DNA from: Cytophagales bacterium
GTDB lineage: Bacteria > Bacteroidota > Bacteroidia > Cytophagales > Cyclobacteriaceae
Reading direction: 5' to 3'
DNA length: 64,000 bases
Assembly (NCBI GenBank): GCA_022360015.1
Contig: JAKSDQ010000158.1
Coordinates: forward strand, 1-64,000
The notes below the pieces were generated by a model. It had not been told where the DNA came from, made no database searches, and was given only the letters and a program-made list of their open reading frames with translations. How positions within the stretch are numbered: the first letter of the stretch is position 1; every line of letters begins with the position of its first letter. The position numbers were made by a program, and so were the translations under genes. Positions 44,602-53,006 of this stretch are shown one piece after another.

Positions 44602-45648
44602 GGCGATTATATAAAAGGCCGGGGTGCGCAATTCAATGCCAGAAATAAATTTTTGATCCATGAATATGTTCATGAGCACCCGGAAGGCATCGATGAGATA
44701 GATACACTGAACAAGTCAACCAAAATTTACTACGAGTACCCCAAAAAAATAATCAACAAGGTTGATAGCCCTGATTTATACTTTGGTTTTTCTATGAATC
44801 CATATCAGGGATGCGAGCATGGGTGCATATATTGTTATGCCAGAAATTCGCATGAATACTGGGGATTCAGCGCGGGAATGGATTTTGAAAGTAAAATCAT
44901 CGTCAAACCCGAAGCGCCCAGGCTATTGGAAAAGGAGTTTTTGAAGAAATCATGGAAACCCGCACCCATTATGTTATCGGGCAACACGGATTGTTACCAG
45001 CCCATTGAAAGAAAACTGAAAATAACCCGGCAACTGCTTAAGGTTTTGATAAAATACCAAAATCCCGTTGGTATGATCACCAAAAACAGTCTGATATTAA
45101 GGGATTTAGATTTTCTAAAGGCATTGAGCGAAAGCAATCTGGTGAAGGTCAGTGTTTCCATTACTACCCTGAACGAAAAGTTACGGCTAAAACTGGAGCC
45201 CCGTACCGCCAATATATATAAAAGGCTTAAGATCATAGAAAAGCTATCCGCAGCAAAAATACCGGTGGGTGTAATGGTAGCACCAATTATTCCGGGTCTA
45301 AACAATCATGAAATACCACATATCATGAAAAAAGCGGCTGAAGCAGGTGCCTTTGATGCCGGTATGACGATTGTGAGGCTCAATGGATCCATTCAATACC
45401 TGTTTAAGGATTGGCTTGAAAAGAATTTTCCGGATCGGTTTAACAAAGTATGGAACCAAATTGCGGAAGTTCATGGTGGGCAGGTAAATGACAGTCGATG
45501 GGGAAGGAGAATGACTGGCAGTGGGCCTATGGCCGAGTCCATTTGGAAATTGTTTAGAAGCTGCCACAAAAAACATTACCACAATAAGGGGATGCCTCCA
45601 TTTGATTTAACCAGATTCAGAAAATCCGGAATTATGAATTTATTTTAA
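44596..45648 (+). CDS. PA0069/SplB-like radical SAM protein
   Basis: 350 residues. The radical SAM cluster motif CxxxCxxC is at C73, C77 and C80 in QGCEHGCIYCYARNSHEYWGF. Neighbouring text (NPYQGC, GMDFESKIIVKPEAPRLLEKEF, MLSGNTDCYQPIERKLKITRQLLKVL) matches the PA0069/Rv2578c group, related to spore photoproduct lyase but of unknown substrate. The function of this group is not known to me. Its start codon lies within a perfect inverted repeat. Confidence 0.87.
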   Translation: MEGDYIKGRGAQFNARNKFLIHEYVHEHPEGIDEIDTLNKSTKIYYEYPKKIINKVDSPDLYFGFSMNPYQGCEHGCIYCYARNSHEYWGFSAGMDFESKIIVKPEAPRLLEKEFLKKSWKPAPIMLSGNTDCYQPIERKLKITRQLLKVLIKYQNPVGMITKNSLILRDLDFLKALSESNLVKVSVSITTLNEKLRLKLEPRTANIYKRLKIIEKLSAAKIPVGVMVAPIIPGLNNHEIPHIMKKAAEAGAFDAGMTIVRLNGSIQYLFKDWLEKNFPDRFNKVWNQIAEVHGGQVNDSRWGRRMTGSGPMAESIWKLFRSCHKKHYHNKGMPPFDLTRFRKSGIMNLF

Positions 45649-45688
45649 ACCTCAAAAGAGATTATCAAAGCAATAGGATAATAATGCA

Positions 45689-45844
45689 TTATTTTTTCTT
45701 GAAACTTCTGCCGGTTTCTTCTTTTACAAAGATCTCAAAATTCTTTAATGCAAGATCAAATTTATTAATGTAAGATCCGTCAAACGTATTGATCTCCCCT
45801 TTCCTATATTTTTTAGCTGCTTTTTTATTTAATATATTGATCAT
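45689..45844 (-). CDS. Possible 51-residue basic small protein
   Basis: From the ATG at 45844 a 51-codon frame reads MINILNKKAAKKYRKGEINT, FDGSYINKFDLALKNFEIFV and KEETGRSFKKK, then a stop. It is lysine-rich at both ends with a more hydrophobic middle. No family or Shine-Dalgarno site is recognised. The composition looks like a real small protein more than random sequence, but only comparative data would settle it. Confidence 0.4.
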   Translation of the reverse strand: MINILNKKAAKKYRKGEINTFDGSYINKFDLALKNFEIFVKEETGRSFKKK

Positions 45845-46020
45845 GACCTATTTATTTACAATCACGCAAAAATATGATTTTTGGTATTTATTACCGTAGT
45901 TATTATTAAATTGTTATGGAAATGTAATTTTTTTTATAAAAATCTCTCAATCAATTCAGTGTAAAGACCCTCTCGACCCTTAAAAGGTTTCCATTGCCTT
46001 AAAAGTTTTTTTGTTTAAAC

Positions 46021-46045
46021 AAAAAAAGGAGAGCGTTTGCTCTCC
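46021..46045 (-). terminator. Intrinsic terminator of the candidate RNA
   Basis: On the minus strand GGAGAGC pairs with GCTCTCC (46028-46034 with 46039-46045) around AAAC, followed by T7 (46021-46027). The T-run and the adjoining bases are part of a 22-bp palindrome TTTTTTTGTTTAAAC plus A-run at 46006-46027. Confidence 0.75.
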
Positions 46046-46262
46046 GGGCCGGATACCTTTCGCTCTTTTTTAGTTTTATCCAAACCGCCAAAGTAGCTTT
46101 TGGTAAATCTATGATTTATCCGGAAGTTTTATTCCGAGACGCTTTACAACCTCGGACTTCCTTCTTTAGTTTTAATCTATCCCGGGAGCTCTTTACAATT
46201 ACTACAATCACCTTTTCACTCTCCCTACCTGTCTGGCATTCCCGGTGTTTTAGTTTCTGCAA
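46021..46262 (-). ncRNA. Candidate structured small RNA
   Basis: No protein fits this stretch (the 69-codon minus frame at 46116-46325 begins upstream of the putative promoter and has no coding character). The minus strand could be transcribed from a sigma-54-like promoter at 46272-46288 and ends in a clear terminator: GGAGAGC-loop-GCTCTCC (46028-46045) then seven T. Inside are further perfect pairings: 46049-46055 with 46117-46123 (CCGGATA/TATCCGG), and a nested pair 46122-46126/46157-46161 with 46133-46138/46151-46156. Length would be about 240 nt. I recognise no known RNA family. Confidence 0.4.
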
Positions 46263-46271
46263 ATTAAGATG

Positions 46272-46288
46272 ACAATATGCGTGCCAAC
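46272..46288 (-). promoter_or_regulatory. Sigma-54-like -24/-12 promoter
   Basis: The minus strand reads TTGGCACGCATATTGTC. The -24 half TTGGCACG is exact for the sigma-54 consensus and the spacing to the -12 TTG is right; the -12 dinucleotide is GT instead of GC. The expected start is near 46262. An imperfect dyad at 46314-46353 lies upstream and could be an activator site. Confidence 0.4.
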
Positions 46289-46313
46289 TTTTCATAAAAG
46301 CTTGGTCAATCCG

Positions 46314-46353
46314 TTTTCGGCTCAATAGGAATCATTTTAGCGAGTCGAAAACA
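46314..46353. promoter_or_regulatory. Dyad upstream of the sigma-54-like promoter
   Basis: GTTTTCGGCTC (46314-46324) and GAGTCGAAAAC (46343-46353) are reverse complements with one mismatch, spaced by 18 bases. The centre lies about 48 bases upstream of the -24 element, in the place where an enhancer-binding activator of sigma-54 could bind. That role is inferred. Confidence 0.35.
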
Positions 46354-46487
46354 GTTCCGGCCATTAGTGTATTTTTTTAGGCACTTTTGTTGTATAAATA
46401 TGAACACATAATGCCTCAAAAACGGACAAAAAACCACTAAACCGGGCAATTCTGCCAACAGGGCCGATCATCTTTACACAAAAAAAA

Positions 46488-47228
46488 TCACAGTAAAAAT
46501 TCGGCTACCACAGCTATCGAAGCACCCAGCATGCTGATGATTAGCTTTTGTGCACTTAGCTTATGTTCGGGACTGGTTTCAAAAAAGATGGTTGTGGAAA
46601 TGTGTAGAAAATTTCCACTGACCAGGGCAAATAATATCAAAAACAGGTCATTCGACAACACATCCACTGCGATCAAATAATCACTTAACAACAGGCCAAT
46701 AGGAGAAGCTATCGCAAAAACAGTAATATAGAAAACTATTTTTCCACGGCTTTCGATCACAGGCATCAATACTGAACACAAAGCAATGGCAGCCGGAATT
46801 TTATGTAAAACGATCCCTATCAGCAGGGCCTTGGCATTATGTTCATGATCCATAATAGTAGGATGTACCAGCAAAGTTCCCTCCAAAAAAGCGTGGATAG
46901 AAAGGGAAACCAGTAAAATCACCGGCCTTGACAAAAGGTGCGAAGATTCATGATGGACATGGACATGCCCATGTTCAATACCCCTGGAAAAGTGCTCGAG
47001 GGCAACCTGAATAAAAAAACCGATCAACACAAAGTAACCAGGAGGAACCCCGTCACCATGCTGATGAAAAACTTCCGGGAGAAGATGAATTATTGTGAGA
47101 GAAAAAAGATAGGAGCCCCCAAAAATCAAGAATAGCCTTAAGTTAACGAGTTTCTTTAAAGGTTTTGAAAGGAAAATCATCCCGGTCAGGAACACTGAAA
47201 AAAATAAGACTATAATATCGATCAACAT
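46488..47228 (-). CDS. ZIP-family metal transporter
   Basis: 246 residues with about eight membrane helices. Metal-site motifs of helices 4 and 5 are LSIHAFLEGTLL (H112, E116) and VLHKIPAAIALC (H142). A histidine-rich loop, EHGHVHVHHESSH (residues 85-97), lies between helices 3 and 4, and HQHGDG precedes helix 3. The probable cargo is zinc or another divalent metal into the cytosol. A SAM methyltransferase gene lies just upstream on the same strand (6-bp gap). Confidence 0.88.
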   Translation of the reverse strand: MLIDIIVLFFSVFLTGMIFLSKPLKKLVNLRLFLIFGGSYLFSLTIIHLLPEVFHQHGDGVPPGYFVLIGFFIQVALEHFSRGIEHGHVHVHHESSHLLSRPVILLVSLSIHAFLEGTLLVHPTIMDHEHNAKALLIGIVLHKIPAAIALCSVLMPVIESRGKIVFYITVFAIASPIGLLLSDYLIAVDVLSNDLFLILFALVSGNFLHISTTIFFETSPEHKLSAQKLIISMLGASIAVVAEFLL

Positions 47229-47234
47229 ATTACT

Positions 47235-47972
47235 TTATTTTTCAACGATGAATATCATCCGGTCAGACATTTCCTTTTCATAGGAATCTAAATCGTAACT
47301 TCCGAATAATTGTTTGCAGGAGAGTCCGGCCTGTTCGAAAAACTCCAGAAATTCTATCCGCCTTATGGCCTTCACTTTTTCCTGATAGTGATAAAGTTGT
47401 CCCTGATGTTCGAAACTGATTTTTTTGATGATGTACCCATTATTGCTGATTTCTTTCGTAATGTTAAACAGAATACCATCGACTTCCTTTACCTCTGCCG
47501 GCACCAGATTGTTTACTACTTTGTATGTATTCAGAAAATCTACAATTAGTTTCCCACCTGTTTTAAGGGCTTTTGCGGCCGCCGCAATCGCTGACTTGTG
47601 TTCATCTGTCGAGTCAAAATACCCAAAACTGGTAAACATATTGAGGACGTAGTCAAATTGGTCGTAGGCAAATACTTCCCGCATATCGTGGATGTAAAAG
47701 CCCAGCTTCGAATTACTAAACTGGCTTGCGTATTTGATATTCTCAGCAGATAAATCTATCCCTGTAACGTCAAAGCCCTTGTGATTCAGATAGATAGCAT
47801 GCCTGCCCTTACCACAAGCAAGATCTAAAATTTTGTCTTGTGGTGAAAAACCAAGATAAATACAAAGATTGTCGATAAATGTGTGTGCTTCTGTATTGTC
47901 TCTGTTTTTATAAAGAATATGGTAATAGGGAGAGTCAAACCACTCTCCAAACCATTCCTTTTTTTTACTCAT
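47235..47972 (-). CDS. Class I SAM-dependent methyltransferase
   Basis: 245 residues from the ATG at 47972 (MSKKKEWFGEWFDSPYYHILYK); a longer frame needs TTG. SAM motif I is ILDLACGKGRHAIYLNHKGFDVTGIDLS, motif II/III FDYVLNMFTSFGYF, later GGKLIVDFLN. The opening EWFGEWFDSPYYHILY is a conserved entry in a bacterial subgroup. The methyl acceptor is unknown. It lies six bases from the ZIP gene on the same strand, a possible operon. Confidence 0.88.
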   Translation of the reverse strand: MSKKKEWFGEWFDSPYYHILYKNRDNTEAHTFIDNLCIYLGFSPQDKILDLACGKGRHAIYLNHKGFDVTGIDLSAENIKYASQFSNSKLGFYIHDMREVFAYDQFDYVLNMFTSFGYFDSTDEHKSAIAAAAKALKTGGKLIVDFLNTYKVVNNLVPAEVKEVDGILFNITKEISNNGYIIKKISFEHQGQLYHYQEKVKAIRRIEFLEFFEQAGLSCKQLFGSYDLDSYEKEMSDRMIFIVEK

Positions 47973-48074
47973 ATGACGGATTATTTCTTTCTGCAATATT
48001 GCTGCAAATAAAAGCATGAATTGATAATTTAAAAACAATGTGTTTAAAAATATCGGTGCGTGAAAAACTTGAGA

Positions 48075-49109
48075 TCATCTCAATATCTCAGCCTTCAAAT
48101 TATCGGACATGTATGTTTTTAGCTGGCCCTGTGGGTCGCTAAAGATAAGAAAAGCCTCCAGTCCTGCCATTTTTTCTACTATTTCAACAGATTTTTCAAG
48201 TCCCAACACCATAAAAGCAGTGGCATAGGCATCCGCTTCGATACATTTATCTGCAAAAACCGATGCGCTTAACAAAGAATGCACCACCGGATAGCCGGTG
48301 TAAGGACTTATTGTATGGCTAATTTTTTTCCCATCCAGCACATAAAAATTCCTGTAATTTCCCGAAGTAGCCACCGCCTTGTTATTTATTGAAAAAGCAG
48401 TAAAAAGCGCCCTGTTTTCCACTGACTTTGTAGGATCTTCCACGCCCACACTCCATGGCTTGCCTTCTGCAGTGTTTGTTCCTTTGGCCGCCACTTCACC
48501 CCCGATTTCAACAAAAATGTTATCTATTTCCCTGGTATCGAGAAAGTCAAGGACGAGGTCTACCGCATAACCTTTGGCGATGGCGCTAAAATCCAGCTTT
48601 ACACCTTCTTTCAATTTACAAATCGCTACGCTGTCAAAGAATATGTGATCAAAGCCCACCAACCTTTTTAGCTCGTCAATGGTACTGGAATCAGGTCTTT
48701 CAATTTTGTCAGGACCAAAACCCCAGGCATTTACCAAGGGCATTACGGTAGGATCAAATGCCCCCGCAGTGACTTCATAAATTTTTTTACTTTCATGAAG
48801 CACCGGTAAAAAAAACCTGCTTTCATATTTTAGTAAAGTGGTATTATTGAATTTTGAGATTTCCGAATCAGGAATGTATGTAGATAAGGATTGATTGAAA
48901 GCGATTAATAGTGAGTCAATCTCCTTTTTGTAATTACGCCCGTTTTTTTTATCAATGTATTTAACATGATAGACGATGTTTCCCATGGTAGTTCCTGTGA
49001 TATGAAAATTTGCAGGCAGGTGGCCCTTTTTACGGTATTGCCACACTATTAGCAATAGAAGGACTACCAGCAAAGGAAAAAGTCGTTTTATATTAAAAAC
49101 ATTTTTCAT
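48075..49109 (-). CDS. apbE: FAD:protein FMN transferase (ApbE)
   Basis: 344 residues. ApbE attaches FMN to threonine residues of flavoproteins such as Na+-NQR or Rnf subunits. The N-terminal hydrophobic stretch (LFPLLVVLLLLIVWQY) indicates a membrane anchor or uncleaved signal. Hallmarks: ITGTTMGNIVYHVKY, FDPTVMPLVNAWGFGP, KLDFSAIAKGYAVDLVLDFL, FVEIGGEVAAKGTN, KKISHTISPYTGYPVVHSLLSASVFA, CIEADAYATAFMVLG. No nqr or rnf gene lies nearby in this window. Confidence 0.93.
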   Translation of the reverse strand: MKNVFNIKRLFPLLVVLLLLIVWQYRKKGHLPANFHITGTTMGNIVYHVKYIDKKNGRNYKKEIDSLLIAFNQSLSTYIPDSEISKFNNTTLLKYESRFFLPVLHESKKIYEVTAGAFDPTVMPLVNAWGFGPDKIERPDSSTIDELKRLVGFDHIFFDSVAICKLKEGVKLDFSAIAKGYAVDLVLDFLDTREIDNIFVEIGGEVAAKGTNTAEGKPWSVGVEDPTKSVENRALFTAFSINNKAVATSGNYRNFYVLDGKKISHTISPYTGYPVVHSLLSASVFADKCIEADAYATAFMVLGLEKSVEIVEKMAGLEAFLIFSDPQGQLKTYMSDNLKAEILR

Positions 49110-49221
49110 GTCAAGCTAATTTATAGCAATTTAAGGCTTATTTATGAAATTATATGGCATATAACTAAATTAGTGGAAAGTGTGGTTAATACCGTGAGGA
49201 TGGCCATCAGATATACAGCAT

Positions 49222-50250
49222 ATGCGAGAAGATTATCTAAGCGGAGATAGCAGTCAAATGACCCAGGCTGACAAGGAAATAGAAAGGGCGTTACGCCCTT
49301 TGAATTTTGGGGATTTTACCGGTCAGCAAAAAGTAGTGGAAAACATTAAAGTTTTTGTCCAGGCCGCAAAACAAAGGCGTGAGGCACTTGATCACGTGTT
49401 GTTACACGGGCCTCCCGGACTGGGTAAGACAACCTTGTCGTATATCATTGCCAATGAGTTACGCACCCATATAAAAATCTCTTCGGGCCCTATTCTGGAT
49501 AAGCCCAGTGATCTTGCCGGGTTACTTACCAACCTGGAAAGCCATGACGTACTATTCATCGATGAAATTCACCGGCTTAATCCCATCGTTGAGGAGTACC
49601 TTTACTCGGCCATGGAAGACTACAAAATCGATATCATGCTGGATACAGGGCCCAATGCAAGATCGGTGCAAATTACCCTCAATCCATTTACTCTGATCGG
49701 GGCCACCACCAGAGCAGGGCTACTCACTTCCCCCCTGAGGGCAAGGTTTGGTATTAACGCCAGGCTGGAGTATTACAACGCCGAAATTCTTTCCGGAATT
49801 GTCGATCGGTCCTCACAAATATTAAACACACCGATAGAGAAAGATGCTGCCTATGAAATAGCGAGACGAAGCCGCGGAACACCAAGAATTGCCAATAATT
49901 TACTGCGACGAACCAGGGACTTCGCCCAGGTTAAAGGCGACGGTACCATCACAAAAAGTATTGCAGAACTCGCGTTGAAGGCCCTCGATGTGGATCAGCA
50001 TGGACTTGACGATATGGATAACAGAATTCTATCCACCATTATTGACAAATTCAAAGGGGGACCGGTCGGATTGGGTACAATCGCCACCGCCTGCGGGGAA
50101 GAAGCAGAAACCATAGAAGAGGTTTACGAACCTTTCCTGATCCAGGAAGGGTATATAAAACGTACTTCCAGGGGAAGAGAAGCTACAGCACTGGCCTACC
50201 AGCATCTTAACAAAGTTCCTCCAAGCGCTACACCAAGCCTGTTTGATTAA
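49222..50250 (+). CDS. ruvB: Holliday junction DNA helicase RuvB
   Basis: 342 residues. RuvB is the hexameric AAA+ motor that, with RuvA, drives branch migration. The [18 protein letters not shown] start, Walker [20 protein letters not shown] (62-80), Walker [20 protein letters not shown] (110-128), sensor [20 protein letters not shown] and the winged-helix end [16 protein letters not shown] are all intact. The adjacent genes are unrelated. Confidence 0.98.
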   Translation: MREDYLSGDSSQMTQADKEIERALRPLNFGDFTGQQKVVENIKVFVQAAKQRREALDHVLLHGPPGLGKTTLSYIIANELRTHIKISSGPILDKPSDLAGLLTNLESHDVLFIDEIHRLNPIVEEYLYSAMEDYKIDIMLDTGPNARSVQITLNPFTLIGATTRAGLLTSPLRARFGINARLEYYNAEILSGIVDRSSQILNTPIEKDAAYEIARRSRGTPRIANNLLRRTRDFAQVKGDGTITKSIAELALKALDVDQHGLDDMDNRILSTIIDKFKGGPVGLGTIATACGEEAETIEEVYEPFLIQEGYIKRTSRGREATALAYQHLNKVPPSATPSLFD

Positions 50251-50485
50251 GATTTTATGCACCTTTCAGGAAGCCACTAGTGTGTCCTATATGGAAAGAT
50301 CTGGGAATATTACTATTTTTCCTTTTCTTTCTCCCATCAAAAATCAATAAAAACAATACATGGCTAAGAAGGACTATTATCCTTCAGGTTACCAAGCATT
50401 GAATATTTGTATATAGTAGTGATTTTAAATTTTGATCGATTTATGTTGTTGCTATAAGCATAGGCATCCCAAGTTTTGGTTAAGG

Positions 50486-52600
50486 ATGAAAAAAATTGTT
50501 TACATTTTATTGTTGTTGGCTTTTACACCTGATATTCAGGCTCAGGAAACCAATATAGATCAATTACAACAGGATTTGCATCTGGCTACAAATGATACAA
50601 TGCGGTTACAGGTACTGTTGAAATGCATTGATTATTATTACAGAAATAATCCTGATACCGCCCTGGCCATTGGGTACCGATCAGAAAAAATTGCCCTAAG
50701 ACTACAGAATGAGGTATCCCTGGCCCACGCTGAAAGGGAGATAGCAAGACTGTTGGTACGGAGGGCAGACTACCGTCAGGCGCTAGCTTATATAACCAGG
50801 GCCCTGGCAAGGGAGAAAAACCTGGGCAATAAAATAAACATTTCCAAAGCGCATAATATCATCGGCGTCCTTTACTATGAGCAAAGTAATTTTGTGAATG
50901 CGCTAAAACACTACCTCGAGTCATTAAAAATATACGAAGAATTAGAAAATAAAGATGGTATAGCATCTATATACAATAATCTGGGGCTGTTGTACAAAGA
51001 AAAAGGTGAAACTGACAGGGCCCTGGAATATTATAAAAAGTCACTTGAAATAAACAAATTGCTAAATGACAGCATTGGCCTCGCTTATGGCTACAATAAC
51101 CTGGGTGTTGTTTACCGGAGAAAAGGCAATTATAAAGCTTCTCTTGAATATTTTAATAAATCTCTGCATATAAAGGAAGCGTTGGGAAATAAAGAAGGGA
51201 TGATTTCAAGCCTGCTAAATATTGGCATCACTTACAACAAACAGGGGCATTTTGAAGAAGCCAAAAAAGTAGCATTTAGAGGTCTTCAATTAACACAGGA
51301 ATTAAATAGTGTTGCCAGAGAAGCCAGTACGTACAGCATATTGGCCGAAACCTATCTGAAAATGGGTAATCCGCCTACGAGTATCGTCTATGCTAAAAAT
51401 GCCTATGACATTGCCAAGGAAATTGGTAAAATTGACATCGTACAGGAAACCACAGAAATAAGCTACAAGGCTTACAAACAAATGCGAAATCACGAAAAAG
51501 CCCTTCAATTTTTTGAAATTTCCCAACACCTGAAAGATAGTTTAACGCAGGTTCAAAAAAACGCCGATCTCAAAAACCTCAGAGAGAATTACGAGATCGA
51601 GAAACAACAAATGCAAATTGAATCACTGAACAAAGATCGTATCATCCAGGAAGAACAAATTCAGAGACAATCGATGCAGCAGAATGTATTGGTCGTGGTT
51701 TTGACCTTTCTGGCTATCATTGTTTCTATTTTGTATAAAAACAATCGCCGTAAACAAAAGATTAACAACCTGTTAACCCAGAAGCATAAAGAAATTGAAT
51801 TGAAAAACACCGAATTGGCAAGATTAAATCAGGAGATTGTCAATCAAAATCAATCCATTAGTATTCAGAAAAACAACCTGGAAGAGTTAAATCACATCAA
51901 AAACAACTTGTTTACGATTGTATCACATGATTTCCGCAGTCCACTAAAATCAATTCAAGGCTTTCTGCATCTACTTAGCCTAGGTGCATTAACCCGGGAG
52001 GAGATGAAAAAGCTGGTAGAAGATCTTACTATAAAAGTGGACATGACCACAGATTTTCTTGAAAACCTGTTGACCTGGGCCAGGAATCAAATGTACAAGA
52101 TTGAAAGTAAGCCTCAGCCCGTGAATCTGAAAAAAATCGCTGATGATAACGTAGCACTGTTAAAGCCGGTTGCGGAGAAAAAGGATGTGAAACTTATTGT
52201 AGAAATATATGATAATTTTGAAGCTTTTGCAGATGCCAACATGATCAACCTGGTCATCAGGAACCTGGTTGTTAATGCCATCAAGTTTACTTCAGAAGGT
52301 GACGAGATCAGACTTACCGCCCACCGGGAAGGGGCGAAAGGTGTTTTCTCTGTGCATGACAACGGCATAGGCATCGATGAAAGGATATTATCGAAGCTAT
52401 TCGAACTGGAGACCTACTCCACCACCGGCACTGCCAATGAAAAGGGTACCGGGCTGGGATTAGTACTTTGCAAGGACTTTGTAGAAAAAAATCACGGCTC
52501 GATCTGGGCTACCAGCGAAGTAGGTGTGGGAAGTGTCTTCAGCTTTAGTCTTCCTCTCACGCCTGCCAGCCACGAGGTGCATGAGCAGGTTATTTCCTGA
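50486..52600 (+). CDS. TPR sensor histidine kinase
   Basis: 704 residues from the ATG at 50486 (MKKIVYILLLLAFTPDIQAQ, a signal peptide); the longer frame has no ATG. Residues about 70-380 hold seven or so TPRs (for example ASIYNNLGLLYKEKGETDRALEYYKKSLE). A membrane helix (VLVVVLTFLAIIVSILYK, about 405) is followed by a coiled coil, the H-box VSHDFRSPLKSIQGFLHLL and an HATPase domain (NLVVNAIKFT, DNGIGIDERI, GTGLGLVLCKDFVEKN). The periplasmic TPRs probably sense a ligand or protein. No response regulator is adjacent, so it is an orphan kinase. Confidence 0.88.
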   Translation: MKKIVYILLLLAFTPDIQAQETNIDQLQQDLHLATNDTMRLQVLLKCIDYYYRNNPDTALAIGYRSEKIALRLQNEVSLAHAEREIARLLVRRADYRQALAYITRALAREKNLGNKINISKAHNIIGVLYYEQSNFVNALKHYLESLKIYEELENKDGIASIYNNLGLLYKEKGETDRALEYYKKSLEINKLLNDSIGLAYGYNNLGVVYRRKGNYKASLEYFNKSLHIKEALGNKEGMISSLLNIGITYNKQGHFEEAKKVAFRGLQLTQELNSVAREASTYSILAETYLKMGNPPTSIVYAKNAYDIAKEIGKIDIVQETTEISYKAYKQMRNHEKALQFFEISQHLKDSLTQVQKNADLKNLRENYEIEKQQMQIESLNKDRIIQEEQIQRQSMQQNVLVVVLTFLAIIVSILYKNNRRKQKINNLLTQKHKEIELKNTELARLNQEIVNQNQSISIQKNNLEELNHIKNNLFTIVSHDFRSPLKSIQGFLHLLSLGALTREEMKKLVEDLTIKVDMTTDFLENLLTWARNQMYKIESKPQPVNLKKIADDNVALLKPVAEKKDVKLIVEIYDNFEAFADANMINLVIRNLVVNAIKFTSEGDEIRLTAHREGAKGVFSVHDNGIGIDERILSKLFELETYSTTGTANEKGTGLGLVLCKDFVEKNHGSIWATSEVGVGSVFSFSLPLTPASHEVHEQVIS

Positions 52601-52621
52601 AAACCTAAGATAAACTGCCAC

Positions 52622-52646
52622 AAAAAAAGGATCAATGAGCGGATCC
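52622..52646 (-). terminator. Likely terminator of the TonB receptor transcript
   Basis: On the minus strand GGATC pairs with GATCC (52629-52633 with 52642-52646), followed by T7 (52622-52628). It lies 361 bases past the receptor stop, with the repeat element at 52746-52932 in between. The T-tract orientation excludes the plus-strand kinase gene. Confidence 0.55.
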
Positions 52647-52745
52647 CTCCATATGATCTCTTTAAGTTGATAATAATCAATAATTTATATGTTTAAACCC
52701 GGCGTAAGCTTTGGCATGGCGCAGGTCTCACCCAACCCCAAGGCA

Positions 52746-52932
52746 CAAGCGTATCGTGGGTGTTGCACAACGTTTTATACAAAATTCTTGGTGTCTCTTT
52801 GTGTCTTGGTGCCTCCGTGGTTAACCATTTTTCACCACGGAGGCACCAAGACACAAAGAGGCACAGAGGTTTTTGCCTTTAAATAAAAATGCAGGCTTAT
52901 TCTTAAGTTGTGCAACACCCACGATACGCTTG
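52746..52932. mobile_element. MITE-like element with nested perfect inverted repeats, copy 2
   Basis: 187 bp with no coding content. The outer 26-bp terminal repeats are perfect: 52746-52771 and 52907-52932 (CAAGCGTATCGTGGG TGTTG... type). Inside, a second perfect 26-bp inverted repeat (52795-52820 and 52835-52860) surrounds the loop ttaaccatttttca. The inner core CTTGGTGCCTCCGTGG is shared with copy 1 at 39804, in inverted orientation. Such double palindromes are typical of REP-type or MITE-type repeats moved in trans. No target duplication is evident to me. Confidence 0.85.
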
Positions 52933-53006
52933 CGTTAGTTGTTGTTTTTCCTGCGGAAGCGGTTATTTGAAAACATCATAGAGCAATGATATCGCCAAAG
53001 CAACTG

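Noticed and set aside
46116-46325. 69-codon minus-strand frame in the gene-poor stretch
   Set aside because: Its composition is not protein-like, it starts upstream of the putative sigma-54-like promoter, and the region is better explained as a folded RNA.
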